A stretch of DNA of 64,000 nt from Xiphias gladius (GCF_016859285.1 NC_053413.1:18495501-18559500), one strand, 5' to 3'; shown: positions 1-12,260, counted from the first letter of the stretch. Made by a program: numbers and translations. The notes: generated by a model from the sequence alone, not told the origin.

Positions 1-448
1 GATGTAGCTCTTGTCAGATCTTACAGGGACTGGGACTCCCACTTGCAGTTTTCAGGCCACATTTTCCTGCGTCGTAATTAGATGTGAACGACTTTCCTCT
101 ATTATTTGGTCGGGGTGTTTGGCAGTTCAGTGTATGATATTTTCTGCCAACACCGGCTTGCCATGGCAGTGGAAAAAGTAACATATTGTGCCAATCACTG
201 TTAGCGCCCATCCGGGATTATGAGATTGTGTATCCCCACATCAATTTGCTAATTAGTTGTATTCATTAACATAAATGAAATGTGTCTGCCAAACATAATC
301 TGTCATTTTGTAACAAGAGAGTTGCTCTATTAAGACTTTCACACAATTAACCCATGGCTGATGCTTATCATTACTGTAGTTGTCTTCTTGCAGCAATTGC
401 TCTGGATACAAACAAAAATCTAATTTTTCCTATTTTATATTGTCAGAT

Positions 449-829
449 TCAATTCACTCTGTTATTATTGTTGCCTTCCTCTGCAGCAACAAACTTGATC
501 TCAGCGTTGGCTGTCCTTGAAGCCATGCTGCTATCTCTGACTTTGTGCTTGAATAGGAAAGGAAAGGTTTTCCTGAAGGACTTTTGGAAGCTGGCTCCCA
601 TGAAACCATAAACAATGGGGTTGACTGAGGAGTTGGCATAAGACATGCAGTTGGCCCACGTCTTGATCTTGTATGTGGCATAGTTCGGCCGGTAGTTGGG
701 ATAGAAAGACTGGAAGAGGGCGAAGATCTGGATGGGTCCCCAGCAGATGGCGAAGAGGAGGACAATAACTACCACCATCTTGGAGACTTTGCTTCTGATA
801 TTTATTGTTCTCTCAGACAGGAGGTTGAC
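449..829 (-). CDS. kiss1r: kiss1r coding exon 5 (terminal)
   Basis: Encodes residues 253-378 and the stop: end of ICL3 (VNLLSERT), TM6 with CWGP, TM7 with NPIVY, and the cytoplasmic tail with [13 protein letters not shown] and a final stretch of Asn residues before RVN. The acceptor reads GCTCCTCAG. The stop codon is at 451-449. Confidence 0.95.
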   Translation of the reverse strand, partial: VNLLSERTINIRSKVSKMVVVIVLLFAICWGPIQIFALFQSFYPNYRPNYATYKIKTWANCMSYANSSVNPIVYGFMGASFQKSFRKTFPFLFKHKVRDSSMASRTANAEIKFVAAEEGNNNNRVN

Positions 830-3800
830 CTGAGGAGCATATAAGAGGAGAGGAACATAAAAATGTTTAAATCTGCAATAACTGTTTGGTTTTTTTGGCC
901 ACTTGGGGCAGTAGAAACAAGCTGTGAACTCATCTCTGACATATTATAAACTTTTAAGTTGAAATGGTGAAATTGATAACAAACAGTTGCTTATTCACAC
1001 ATCCAACAATTAGGTTGCTATGTTATCATTCATCTGGAGTCATCTGGAATTTCGGTCTCTTGAGAGACCAACTCTTGAGGGAAATATCTGGCTGTTTAGT
1101 TGCTAAATGCTTTACTATGTTCACCAGATGGTCTCGAACTGTGTTGCCGGGTATGTAGTGTACAGTGGGGTTTTACAGCTTTTTACTGAATACTATGGAA
1201 GTAATATTATCTATTAATATAAATGTAAACAAGTGTGTAAACTTGCAGGCTGGAAGACCAAAACAAAGAGCTGAAAGTTGCTGAAAAAAACCTTAGAGCT
1301 AATGGGAACTGCAGAGTCAGGTGATAATTTTCTTGTGGGTTTGTTGCTATGAACAAAACCTTTTACACATACCTTTTACAGATACTACTTACACATAGTC
1401 GTTTCATACATTGTTTTTATGAATCTGTTTAATACAGCTGATTTAAAGAAAGATGTTTTAAAACACATGTTCTAAGACAGCCAACATCAAAAGCAAGATA
1501 ACAAATATTAAAGAAAGGGCAGGTACCACCACAATACGCAAAAGAGAAGACCTTTTTAATCTGTGAGCTAATTAGCTCACAATTAGTCGCGTTCAGCCTC
1601 TCAAGCAGTTCCAAATAAACACAAAACAAAGCAAAAAAAACCTTGGCCATACCTGATAGTTGTTGTCTACAGGTTCTACAGTGGGCTGACCCACCCTCTT
1701 CACCATCAGAGTGTAGCAGAAGGAGATAGTGAGGACAGGCAGCAGGTAGGCAGCAATAAACTGGTAGAGGATGAAAGCCCTCTCATGAGTTTTAGAGGGA
1801 AATCTCTCCATGCAGTATTGCCTCGGGCCGTACCAGTAACCCTCCTCTATACGCTGATACAGTAGAATCGGGCTGGACAGGATGAAGGAGCCTGGGAAGG
1901 ACGAGGACTGTGTTAGATGAATTAGTTGAAATCTTACAAGTTTTTTCCTTTACCCCTTTTATACGCAATTCGTCCTAATTATTCACCGGTTCTGTGGAAA
2001 ATCAATTCAATGATGCTTTCATAGAGTCAGAAGAAGTGATAAGAGAATAATTCTTTATCAAACGAGCAGGACAGACCAATCCAAATGCAGATGCTGACGA
2101 TCATGGCTACTCTCGGGGTACGGTGGCGTAGAGATTTCAGAGGGTAGACTGTGACATAACAGCGGTCTCCACTCATAGCAGTCAGAGTAATACAGGTTGC
2201 TTGGACTGTCACCTAAAAAGGAAAGGGACACACATACAAAGTCTTTAACACTGTACTTTGAATGTGTTATGTGCCAGAGCCATCAGAACGGAGATTCACT
2301 TTTAATTTAGTGTTTCTATTACAAAGAAATCTCAGGGCCAGACAATTAATTGGTTTTTGAAAGCAATGTATGATGCGTCAGCATCAGATTTTACATTTTC
2401 TCAGGGTCTCCAAACCTTTTTAAGGTTTTTGCTAATGAGCTCTCATGCTATTAAACTGAAGAGCATGGGGGAAGAGAGAGAGCGAGGGAGGAAACATGCA
2501 GAGGAACAGAAAGATGGGAAGCAGGGAGGAAGCTGCAGTTGCGATAAGTTTTTTTAATTAGCATACGAACAAATCCTTCAATTAAATTTTTAATAGGGTT
2601 CAACGATGCTCAATTCAATTAAACTCTTGCACATAAGAAGAATGCTAATTTAAGGCTAAGTGTGGAATTCATGTCACAGTAGGAATGTTCAAGTATACTT
2701 GCAAGTTTGACTCACCCAGATCTTAAAAAATAAACTTTTTCTTGAAACACAAAATTAAAATACGTCTGTACACTGCTTATCCGGAGAGCACGATGAGACA
2801 GAAAACAAGCCTCGCACTTCTTTTCATCCTCCTCAGAAAAATTATATTTCGTTCATTTCAAATACATGGGCCACTAAGGGTCGTACTGTGTTATGTGTAG
2901 GTAAACTAATCCATATTCCTTTGAAATATGTGCAGCAGGGTGGTGAGATGAGGGGTCAGAAGTTCTCTATGTGCTCTTTTCCCTCTTTTGTCTATGTATC
3001 TGCCTCCTTCTCTTGCCTCATCTTATCTGCGACTGTGAAGCCAGCACTCATTACCCTCCAGAGGTTTGGAGCACCACATCAGGGTTTCAAAGGAGTCATG
3101 ATGAGTTCAGCTTTGAGGCCACTGAGGAAATAGGTACAGCTATCCCTCAATTTTCAATACTCTTGGTACATTAAGAGCACGCTGCCTTGATATCTTTAAT
3201 GCATAATGTCTATTCAGAGAAATGAGATTGGATATTGGATATTAAGATCATAAGCTGAGCAGTGTGCTCAATAGCAAAATGATCTCTATTTCTTCTCATA
3301 TCGTTTAATAAAATGAGGAAAGATTGAATTGTGTTTTACAAAAGGTGGATCTTATGTTGCTCAATATATTACTTAAAACAATAGGACATGATTTTGTCCT
3401 TAAAGGCTTGGGCAAGAGAGTGCGAAATAGTGAAAACAATTCAGTGTCTTCGTGTTTCATTCTGTGTCATGAAAAAACACTGCCTCCTCCCTGCTTGCCC
3501 TAGTGATCCATTTGTCTTAAATACTGGACCTTAAATGACAATGAAAAGTAAAAATATTTAGCTGCATTAAGACATGGTCTCATTTATTAGGAATGAACAT
3601 GTTTCACGGATATTGTTCATAATCACTAAATAGCAGTGAATATTAAACAAGAAGAAAGTTGTTCAAAGTCAAAGTTAAAGCCTTGTGAAGCAACAGTAAA
3701 CTGCAGACTTGTCAATGTTGATGTTGCTGAAGTCCTACTGTTTACCAGTATGTACATCTTGGCGATATCCATGTTTTATAGCGTATCTGTAACTGTTGTT

Positions 3801-5007
3801 TTAAATGTTTTAAGTTACATTTACAGGAGTAGTTTCACTTTTTGGAAAACTTGATTATTCGCTTTCAGCCCAAGAGATATGCGAGAAGATCTATATCACA
3901 CTTATGTCTTTGCATTTAGTGCAAAATTTGGTCGAGTAATCTATTAGTTGATTGAAAGAAAATGGATCTAGAACTATTGTGATAATTGATTTCATTTTCA
4001 AGGAAGCGTCCTGGTTTTAGCTTGTCAGATATGATGATTTGCTGTATTTCTTTTTCATACATGATAGTAAATGGAAAATGTTTGCGTATTGGCCTGATGG
4101 TCGGACAAACCAAGCGAACTGAACCTTGGGCTGTGGGAAGCATTCTTACCTTCTCCAAGATGACAAGAAAAAGAAACAAAAATAATACGACAGATGTACA
4201 TAGGTCCTTACTTTCGAAGGGACATACATTTGCTGTGTGAGTATTTTTCATCCTTATCCTTCTCACTGTGCGTTAAAAATAAACTTTTACAAGAAATGAA
4301 TGAAAAGTAGTTTTAGGATAAATTATACACATGAGACACAACATATGTCCCTTTTCTCTTTCTGTTTTGGAGATGGCATACATCTGCTGAAGCGAACTGC
4401 AGAGTCAGGTGATAATAGTAATGTGGCTTTGTCACTACGGTCCTATTTCACATCACATGTTTTCATTTGATCCTTTGTGACAATGAAAATATGGATTATA
4501 GCTTTCAGATCATACTGCAGTCTTGGCAGGATGTCCTATCTGCCTGCCTGCTGCTGCTGCTGGAAACAAGATTAATGAGAGCGCCTGAGACTGAATCAAA
4601 CAGTAAGGCTTTGTGCTGTCAAAACAAATGAGCTAAAAGGTCCTAAAACCTTTCATAGAGATAGAGTTTTCATTGAATATATAAAACTATTGATTAGTGT
4701 AGCTTTAACTTTAAACCAAACCCTGAGTGGGTTCTAATAAAGGGAAAAATCATGTCCAAATTGTGTCCAAATTATTGTTTTGGATTGGAAGTCCAAGAGC
4801 CATTCTGCCCCTCTATGTTCACCCAATAGATGTCTGTGAAGTCTCAGTCACCTGACTCCAACTCCCACCTCGCTTGTTACCCATTCCCCAATTTGCTCAC
4901 AGTACATATACCAGCCATCTTTCCCACGTCACTTGCCAGATTGTTGTGTATCTGTCATTTTCTGCATGTTGTGGACTTCTTTCTTGCCAACCTGGACCTG
5001 TGTTTGT

Positions 5008-5042
<35 letters not shown>

Positions 5043-8000
5043 TGTCTGTAACCAAGCCTTAATTTTCACAATCTCTTCCATTAAAATCACTGAACCATTC
5101 CTGCCTGTCAGGTCTGTGTCTGCATTTGAGTCTTTCTACCTGTCGTGTTGTACAAACCATGACGCAATTTCTCATAAGGCATCAAATGACCTTTGCTGAT
5201 AGAACATGTTCCCCGACCCCTCCTTAGACCCTTACAGCTGAGATCAACTGAAATGTGTAATCACATAAATGTGTTAATAATGCCGTCTTTGCACTGTCCT
5301 CCACTGTTTGGCTAATGAAAACACTTATTTGAAAGGGAGAAAATAATCGGAGGATTATTTTTGGAAAGAAGAAGGTTTTGCTGGCAGCTTTCCTAGTAAT
5401 AGTCTCTTCATTACTATTGATCAACAATCCTATCAAGCCTTGGTCATTCTCTGCTATGGTACAATCAAGTTCTACGTGAAATAGTAGCAGTAGTTGGGTA
5501 ATCTGTCACGTAGTGTTGCTTTAACAGAGACTGATGATGGATGTTAACACAGCAGGCATGGTTCACCTCACCTGCTGTTTCCCCCTGATTGTTTTCATTG
5601 AACTCTAGAAATTTTGACTGTTCTCATGTTAAAAATCCATTTTTCATTGAAAAAATGTGAGACTGAGGTGAGAAGAGCAGTCAGTTCCCCTGTCTCATTA
5701 TAATCATTAAAAACCTAATTGCCCTTCTCTCAAGCACATGCAATAACAAATAGTGGGAGGTCTCCCTTCACAGTAACTGAAAAAAACATTTTAAAACACG
5801 TGTAGGTTCGGATGACGAAGGGCAGAGAAAATGGTGTGGTGAAACTGAAAAAAAGACAAAGCTGCGAGACAATTTCTCTCTTTTAAAAGAAAAGGTTCAG
5901 ACTCAAGTCATCGTTTTGCCAAAGACAAGCGCACACACTACTACTCTCCATGTTGAGATGAATAAACTAAATCCCATCTTCATGTTTTCAATTAAAAATG
6001 CTTTTAGCCTCTCTGCCTGCCTGAGTTCCTGGCCTGCCTCACAGACTGACATCTTAGTCTTTCAGGCTCAAATTAGCCGTGTACATCGTCAATCTGCATT
6101 CATCATTTATTTATTTATTTATTCATTTGAGCCTGACAGATCGTCTCCTCCTCCCCTCTAGATTCCCAATGAATTAGGTCAAATAAAAAAATGTATTAAA
6201 TTTACTGCATATTTTTGTCAACCTCGTTTTCTGAAGGAAAGTTACATCTCATTTAGCGTTGGTCTAGCTTTTGAGTGACATGACAGGTTGCCAATTAACT
6301 AAACAAGAGCTGTGGTAACTCCTCTTCATTTAGACCCTCAGGAAAAATGTGTTGCCTTTCCAAGCTATTTGGCCCTGGTTGCCCGGTGTGCATATTTTTA
6401 GAGCAGTCAGCAGTTATTAGTGCATGGCAAAGTGTTATTACAGTATAGCAGAAAATGTGGGGTTTTAAGATTTGAACTTAGCGCTGACCTATTTTCAGAC
6501 ACTGTGCATTTAGGGATTTTTTTAAATTGACCTCCGCATGGAGTCAACAGGTTGCGGCCTGTGCGTGCCCCCACTCCCCGACCCGATGATGCATTTGTGC
6601 AAGGAAAGAATGTAATAACTTCAATGCGAGAGTGCATAAGCAAGATTTAAAGTGGGTTTACTTTACCAACATGTGCCAGTAGCGAGACAATGTCAGTGTT
6701 TACTACCTGCCTATTTATAAACCTTTTAGCAGTCTGCTGCAGACTTTCTGCCAAGATCGCATGACGTTTTTCAAGCTGCAAAAATCGATATTTTTGAATT
6801 CACAATGGATCTACTGAGTGTGTGTAATGAAGCCCGAGAGAGTTGACCCCAACTTTACCCCCTACCTTTTTTTCCAGACGCATTTGGTCGTGGAAAAAGC
6901 TCTGATGAAGCCACTGTACACTTCTTGCTCAGCACCAAACAACAGACACAATTAGGGACTAGCTTGTGAACGTAGTTGAACGTCTGGCTGCTACAGAGAC
7001 GGATAATTCATTTAGCTTCCCTATGTGGTGGGACTTTGATTCAGTTTCTTAGAGCAAAAGGGGAAAAAAGGAGAGGAAAAAATCAATTATTAATTTGTCT
7101 TTTGTCACTTATACATACAAATATATACTTTTTTTTTTCTTCCTTCAGGGAAGGAAAGCAACTGGTTCTTTGGTTAAATTAGTTCCAACATATTATGCAA
7201 CCTGTAATATAATAGAAAATAGAATATAAATTGCATTGCTTGAAAGGGTCATAAGGCAAGGTTGAGATTCATGTCTAATGTTGAGATCCATTGATGTCTA
7301 ATGTTCCCCTTCAACTTGGTGCTTGTTAACTATTGGGGCAGGTGGTGGCATGTTCAACATTTCTTTAAAATTCACTCAGTTGTCAGTTTATTAGGTACAC
7401 CAAACTTAAACTAATGCCGTCTGATGTAACAGTCCTGCAGTCAATCCTCCCTTCATGAAGGTTATTATGTTCAGTTTTTTTTTAAACTGTTAAGGAGGTG
7501 TTGATTCAACTGCATGATAATTCTGGAGGCTGTAATTTGTGATGCTTTTGAACTGTATTGCATTATACAAAGAAGTGTGTCTGTTGTTTAGCCTACCCTC
7601 CTTTATTTGAATGGGGTGGACAAAATAGCAACTCCTGTCAATATAATGCAGTGTATTAAACGGCATTAGTTTTAGATCAGTGAACCTAATAAACTGACAA
7701 CTGAGCGTATGTTGCGGCAGCTTGTTGAAACACATTGTTCTCAGTAAACAGTTGATGCTGTTTTGCCCTTCGTTTTTCTTTTCTTTTTTCTTTGATTGCT
7801 ACTTGGACGTCCTTTTTTGTTACTTTGAGTCGTATATTTTTAGTAAATCAGCTGTCAGCTGTGTATCTTGCATCTGTACAATGGCTCTGCAGCAGATCCT
7901 TTCAGGCAGTGAAGTTTAAACTCATTTTAACTGTGAAAAAACTGGATAAAAACAACAATTGCTATATTTGGATGAGAACTTTCTCGACACAGTCCTTAAC

Positions 8001-10349
8001 TGTCTTTTATTTTTGTTTTAAGGACGAGGTCCTTGAGATTGGGTTTTCTATGACACACAGCTGAGTTATGCAATCAGAACACATGTGGCTGCTCTGGTGG
8101 AAGGGCATTTGATTGTACCAAACCCATTAATGTCATTGCTGTGACCAAATTTGTTGAATTTTAATAATTACTGGTGTTTTGTTCAATTTAAAACCAAGTC
8201 CGAAATGTCTTTTTTTTTTTCTTTTCAGTATCCTTTGTAGAAAGCATAGAACGATACCACTTCTGTAAATGTGAAAGCACAATTCTGAGCCAAAGATGAA
8301 CTTAATTATGATAAGATAAAAATGCATGAGTGATGGTTTTACCTGCTGTAGGAAGGCCACAAATTTGCACATGAAGTTGCCAAAGATCCATCCAGGGAGA
8401 GGATAGAGGGTGGCAGTGAAGGGGACGCAGCACACCAGGAAGATGATGTCGGTGGCAGCCAGGTTTGCTGCACAGGGAGAAAACAACATGCAGTAATTCT
8501 GGAGTACAGTCTACAGCACAGTATTTTACAGATTTATTATTTAACTATGGGCGTATGAGGTAAATTTTTTTTTTTTTTAATTTAATGATTCCAGAGGAAA
8601 AAAAGACTACTATAACCAGCCAGTGATAACCAGCCTGATAGTAATCAAGTAATTGTTTAGGTCATTTTTCAAGCAAATAGCCCGAAACTCTCTGGTTCCA
8701 GCTTCTCAAAAGCGAGTATTTACTGGTTTTCTTATTCTTTTATGATATTAATCTGAATATCTTTGGGTTTTGGATAGATGGTCAAACAAGACATTTGAAT
8801 ATGTTGGAATGGGCTTTGGGAAACTGGGATGGATATTTTATTTAACATTTTATGGGGAGATTGATTTATAAAGAAAACACTAAGACATTAATTCATTCTG
8901 AAAATTGGTTGCAGCCCTGCACCCCATCCAAAAGTTAAATCTGTATCCAAACTACTTCAGAGATTGCAAGTGATTGATTGTAAATGGTTCTGAATGGAGA
9001 TAATGTATGAATGAATGCAGCATCAAGGAATCTAACATGGACCCCGCATTACAAACCCATGTACAATAACCCATTCTGAATTACATTGTGGATGTTGTGG
9101 ATATTGCACTAAACCCTAAATAAATATTTATCCTGCTGCTTCTGGTGCGTTACCAATCTGACAGTGAGTGCATCATCATGAGATTTTAATAAAATCGGAA
9201 TATATTTGGCAATAAAATCCTAAAGTAGTTAGAAATCTGACTATGTACTCCCATCCACTCCCATCCATCATCCATCTACACCCTCGTTCTCTACCAGGGG
9301 CTGATATATCATCAAGTACTATTTGCAAAAATCTGATGCAATCCAGTGCATTTTCTCTATAGTATATACTATCTCCAGGAAGGTTATAATGTTGAGCTTT
9401 GTTTCGACGTGTTGACTGAAGTGATGTTTTTGTGTCCACTTAAGGATTTTTTCCCATTTGTGTTTGGTGACTCTGAAAAGCTTAATGGTAAGTTAAGGTA
9501 AATCCGTTGTTTACTTGATGAACAGCAGTAGGTGCTTTAAGAAAATCAGGCAACTGTTGATTGACTGACAACAGGTCGAGCAGTACAACTACACACACAG
9601 ACTCACACAAACGCATGCTTAATTTAAATTCATGGTCGCTTTCCAATATTTAAATGAATGCACACAAAAATTTAGATAGCACACCAAGCAGAAGCTGTAG
9701 CGATAACCTTGGCAGTCTGACCGGGTTTCCTCTCTTCTCCATTTAATCTGTCATCCTGACAAATATGCCACATACTATTTCGTGTGTGTTATTTTGTTGC
9801 TGAATCTAATCACATCATAGTTACTGGACCACTATGTTGAAAGGACGTGCAGGTGGTGCAACAACTCTCCGGCCCTGAGATATTATCAAAGATCAAATTC
9901 TTGCCACATCCACTATGCAGTGGGCAAACACAGACACCGTAAATCACACAATTGCACACACCGCCTTGCCTAATTTACACATCAACCGACAAGCTCATTT
10001 ACATATATGTACGTGGCGAGCGTTTTTAAATTTCATTTTCGTTTATTATTATTTTATATTATATTCTGTAAACTTAATCTCCATTAATCAGTCACCTTTG
10101 CAATTCTCCTCAAGTGACAGCTCAATCAGACGTGCTGTAAATGGCTTCAACACCAAAAGTCAGTCACCCTGTTTTCAAGACTGTGTGCACTGAATACCAG
10201 CGGAGATATAAGACAGGTGCATGATTGATGCAGTCCTTTGATTTCTCTTGTTTTATTGATACACAGAAGATTAAAGCATTCTTCCGGACGAAATCTATAA
10301 GTGTGTTTTCATTCATTCAGCTGTTTTTACACACATTTAAAGTCTGTGT

Positions 10350-10386
<37 letters not shown>

Positions 10387-11828
10387 GTGGAAACATTGAG
10401 AATTTGTGTAAAATGTGACAAAGTGCAGTGGAAGCCAACTTAGTGGATAAATTATGACATACACGTAGCATGTTAAGGTTCCCTAAGCTTTCACCCCCCT
10501 GAAGGAACGAAAAATGGCAGCAGATGAAAAATCAGATCTGTGTGGACCGAAGAGAAGCCTGTAATGTTTCTTAAATGAATGCAAGAAGTAAACATAAATG
10601 CCATATTTCCACTGCGTTCTCTACATGGTTTTTTCAGCATTTGAAGCCAGCAGTCTTTTAATTACACCATTTTGTTGCTGCCTCTTCTTCTGTGATGGTT
10701 TACTGGAATCCGACTGGAGAATTAGCACCACCTTTTATCTCGACCAAATAGCTTCTAATTTTTCGAATAACATCAGTGATGGAAACGCACAATAATCTGC
10801 ATTTCCTTTTGCCAATTTTCTGGAAATTCTGTTAAAATAAGTGCTACATTTTAACTGAATTTTATCTCCCATCTTACCATGATGATAATTTTTGTTCTCA
10901 ACTAAAAAAAAAAAAAAAAATACTGTATCAACAATGGACTTTGTGTGAACTTTGAACAGTTTCATTGTTGATTACTTTAATATCATGAATCCCCCTGAGC
11001 ATTGTATGCAGAGCAGCCAACCCTGAGCCCTGAGATCAATAAAAGTCGCTTTCTTACACATACTAACAATCTCAAATTGTATGCAGCAAGGCTCCCACGA
11101 CACCCCCAGCAGATAATTATCATACCAACTTAATTAGATTTTTTCTTCTTAGGGACACAGTCTTAGAAGCAATTTGCACTCAGTTGTGATTCAGGACACA
11201 TCTGAACACTTTTCCTCTCCTCTAATGGTAAAAGTGAAACCTGTAATCAACGTGGACATTCTTTGCTTGTAGCTGTGTACTAATTGGGAAAAAATTAAGG
11301 ATGAGTAAAGTTATACTGTGCTTCCTCATGAACCCTGGAAGGTCTTTTGAACCCCCTATTGGCATGCAATGAAGTGTAAGAGGATAGATGAAAGACACAT
11401 ACATCAAATGATCAACAGACGTATTTGAAGTTGACACTCTGGGAGTTCATGATATACATCCCAGCCCACTGATCTCCTGGATGTCCTGTGTTTGACTCTG
11501 TTTTTGCATCTGTTCTGTCACAAACAGCCAGAACACTGAAATACAAACTTACTAGTTTTTGTTCTTACTCACCTATGTAGAAATTAGTTGCCGTCCTCAT
11601 CTGCCTGTGTTTGGAAATGACAAAAATAACCAGGGAGTTGCCCACCAGTCCGACCAGCATGATTAGGGAGAAGAAGAGGGGGACCAGCCAGGCATCTGTG
11701 AGGAAGGGGTGCTGATCTCCTTCCTCCTCCTCGTCATTGTCCCCACATCTGCCCAGAGAGAAGTTCACCTGGGAGCCGTTGATCCAGACCTGCTTGGTGG
11801 AGTTCCACAGCTCTTCAGAGGAACACAT
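449..11828 (-). CDS. kiss1r: Kisspeptin receptor (GPR54-type GPCR), complete five-exon gene
   Basis: Class A GPCR that binds kisspeptins and couples to Gq; in vertebrates it acts at the plasma membrane of neuroendocrine cells controlling GnRH release and puberty. Coding exons on the minus strand are 11828-11573, 8467-8343, 2212-2077, 1891-1653 and 829-449. The lengths (256, 125, 136, 239, 381) join in frame to 378 aa, the usual size for fish receptors. The acidic N-terminus has N-glycosylation sites at N9, N17 and N22. TM1 is near residues 47-70. C119 and C199 fit the conserved ECL1-ECL2 disulfide. The TM3 end reads DRC (143-145) instead of DRY, TM6 has CWGP (281-284), and TM7 has NPIVY (322-326). 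The C-terminal tail is basic, then ends in an Asn run. The sequence matches remembered teleost GPR54 almost throughout; I am unsure which of the fish subtypes (kiss1ra/kiss1rb, kissr1/kissr2) applies. No obvious polyadenylation signal was seen below 449. Confidence 0.96.
920..1345 (+). repeat. Dispersed repeat family R1, copy 1 (kiss1r intron 4)
   Basis: About 420 bp in kiss1r intron 4 is alignable by eye with 60560-61060. Shared landmarks in the same order are GCCACTTGG near the start, TTATTCACACATCCA or TTATTTACACATCCA, GGAGTCAT, GAGAAATATCT-like, and finally GAGTC(A/G)GGTGATAATT. No coding potential is evident. The family is not one I can name. Confidence 0.6.
1653..1891 (-). CDS. kiss1r: kiss1r coding exon 4
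   Basis: Encodes residues 173-252: end of TM4, ECL2 with C199 in the RQYCMERF segment, TM5 ([18 protein letters not shown]) and the start of ICL3. The acceptor reads CTTCCCAG and the donor CAG|GTATGG. It completes the split Gly codon and ends on a codon boundary. Confidence 0.95.
2077..2212 (-). CDS. kiss1r: kiss1r coding exon 3
   Basis: Encodes residues 128-172 plus one base: TM3 with the [11 protein letters not shown] motif, ICL2 and most of TM4 (IWI). The acceptor reads CTTTTTAG. The donor reads ATTG|GTCTGT, clearly weaker than the other donors of this gene. If the 185-bp intron is not removed, the frame stays open for 15 more residues after the exon and stops at 2029-2027. Confidence 0.93.
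3925..4155 (+). repeat. MITE-like family M1, degraded copy (kiss1r intron 2)
   Basis: Shares the internal order of a common fish element also present five more times in this window: an AATCxATTAGTTGATTGA-type start, then 'gatgatttgctg', 'catacatgatagtaaat', 'gatggtcggacaaacc' and 'cttgggctgtggg'. The right terminus is not recognisable here. Confidence 0.5.
4385..4645 (+). repeat. Dispersed repeat family R1, partial copy
   Basis: Contains GAACTGCAGAGTCAGGTGATAAT, which also ends the copy at 920-1345, and a nearby segment (AATGAGAG...AAACAGTAA, then ATGAGCTAAAA) that resembles 60915-60990. The order of the pieces is rearranged relative to the two longer copies. Confidence 0.4.
4830..5175 (+). 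repeat. Possible LTR-retrotransposon 3' end with CCTG microsatellite
   Basis: The layout is a pyrimidine-rich stretch, a (CCTG)n run at 5009-5049, 'ttccattaaaatcactgaa' as a possible ATTAAA signal, then GAGTC and a TCGTG-containing tail. It resembles LTR ends common in fish Gypsy elements as I remember them. No partner LTR or internal coding region is visible, so this is tentative; it could be simple repeat plus chance. Confidence 0.3.
5009..5049. repeat. Tetranucleotide microsatellite (CCTG)n
   Basis: About eight tandem CCTG units followed by two TCTG units, in kiss1r intron 2. Confidence 0.9.
7373..7707. mobile_element. 335-bp MITE with about 29-bp terminal inverted repeats (family M2)
   Basis: The left end reads CACTCAGTTGTCAGTTTATT and the right end is its near-perfect inverted complement (AATAAACTGACAACTGAGCG). 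The inverted similarity continues inward through a gap (ACTAATGCCGT against ACGGCATTAGT). There is no transposase frame. It is a non-autonomous DNA transposon; the 'cagtttattaggtac' terminus is one I recall as widespread in fish. It lies in kiss1r intron 2. Confidence 0.8.
8343..8467 (-). CDS. kiss1r: kiss1r coding exon 2
   Basis: Encodes residues 86-127 ([14 protein letters not shown] to VAFLQQ): TM2, ECL1 and the start of TM3 with C119. The acceptor reads CTGTGCAG and the donor CAG|GTAAAA. The exon completes the split Ala codon from exon 1 and ends exactly on a codon boundary. The intron upstream is 3.1 kb; the one downstream is 6.1 kb. Confidence 0.95.
8625..8920. repeat. MITE-like family M1 copy (kiss1r intron 1)
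   Basis: Carries family landmarks in order: 'tggttccagcttctcaaaa', a TATGATATTAATCTGAATAT block, 'ggtcaaacaagacatttga', 'gggctttgggaaactgggatgg' and the terminal 'ttggttgcagccctg', which mirrors the GCTGCAACT terminus of other copies. Confidence 0.65.
10353..10381. repeat. Poly(A) tract
   Basis: Run of about 29 A on the plus strand in kiss1r intron 1; a likely slippage site for sequencing and assembly. Confidence 0.9.
11573..11828 (-). CDS. kiss1r: kiss1r coding exon 1
   Basis: Encodes residues 1-85 plus one base: the extracellular N-terminus with three N-X-S/T sites, an acidic run of D/E, and TM1 ending in MRTATNFYI. The ATG is at 11828-11826. The donor reads ATAG|GTGAGT, a strong consensus. 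The start matches the family start (short [10 protein letters not shown] opening), so no upstream ATG is needed. Confidence 0.95.
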
Positions 11829-11859
11829 TTTGACAGGATGGGAGCAATAATTGTGAGGG

Positions 11860-12260
11860 AGGCGAGAGAATGAGTGCTGAGGGGAGCGGGATGAAGAGGT
11901 ATGAAGGCAGAAATGGCAATTAGGAGAGAAAGTGTGCAGAATGTGTGCAGGAAAATGTGGGGAAAGATTTAAAAAATCTTAAACGAACTCAAGAAAAATG
12001 CATGAGTGAAAAGGGAAAGGACAAAAAGTAGAGGAAAGTGTGATAGTGAGGGGTGAACAGACATGCAGACAAGGAATAGGTGATAGAGGGAAAGTAGGCT
12101 AAGAGTTGAGTGTGTCTTAGAGTAAAGTGAATTTGGCAAATAAATAAATGGAGGAGTGAAAAATCAGTTGGGTATCAAAGGGGAAAAGTTAGGAAAGTTA
12201 AGGACACGGTGTAGAGATGAAGGAGGATGAGAGAAAGATCCCTGGAGCTGCAAAGAGGTG
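11860..12260. other. Purine-rich tract upstream of the kiss1r start codon
   Basis: For about 400 bp the plus strand is strongly enriched in A and G (the kiss1r sense strand is therefore C/T-rich). It begins some 30 bp upstream of the ATG, so it covers the likely 5'UTR and proximal promoter. No clear TATA box or CpG island was picked out. Confidence 0.5.
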
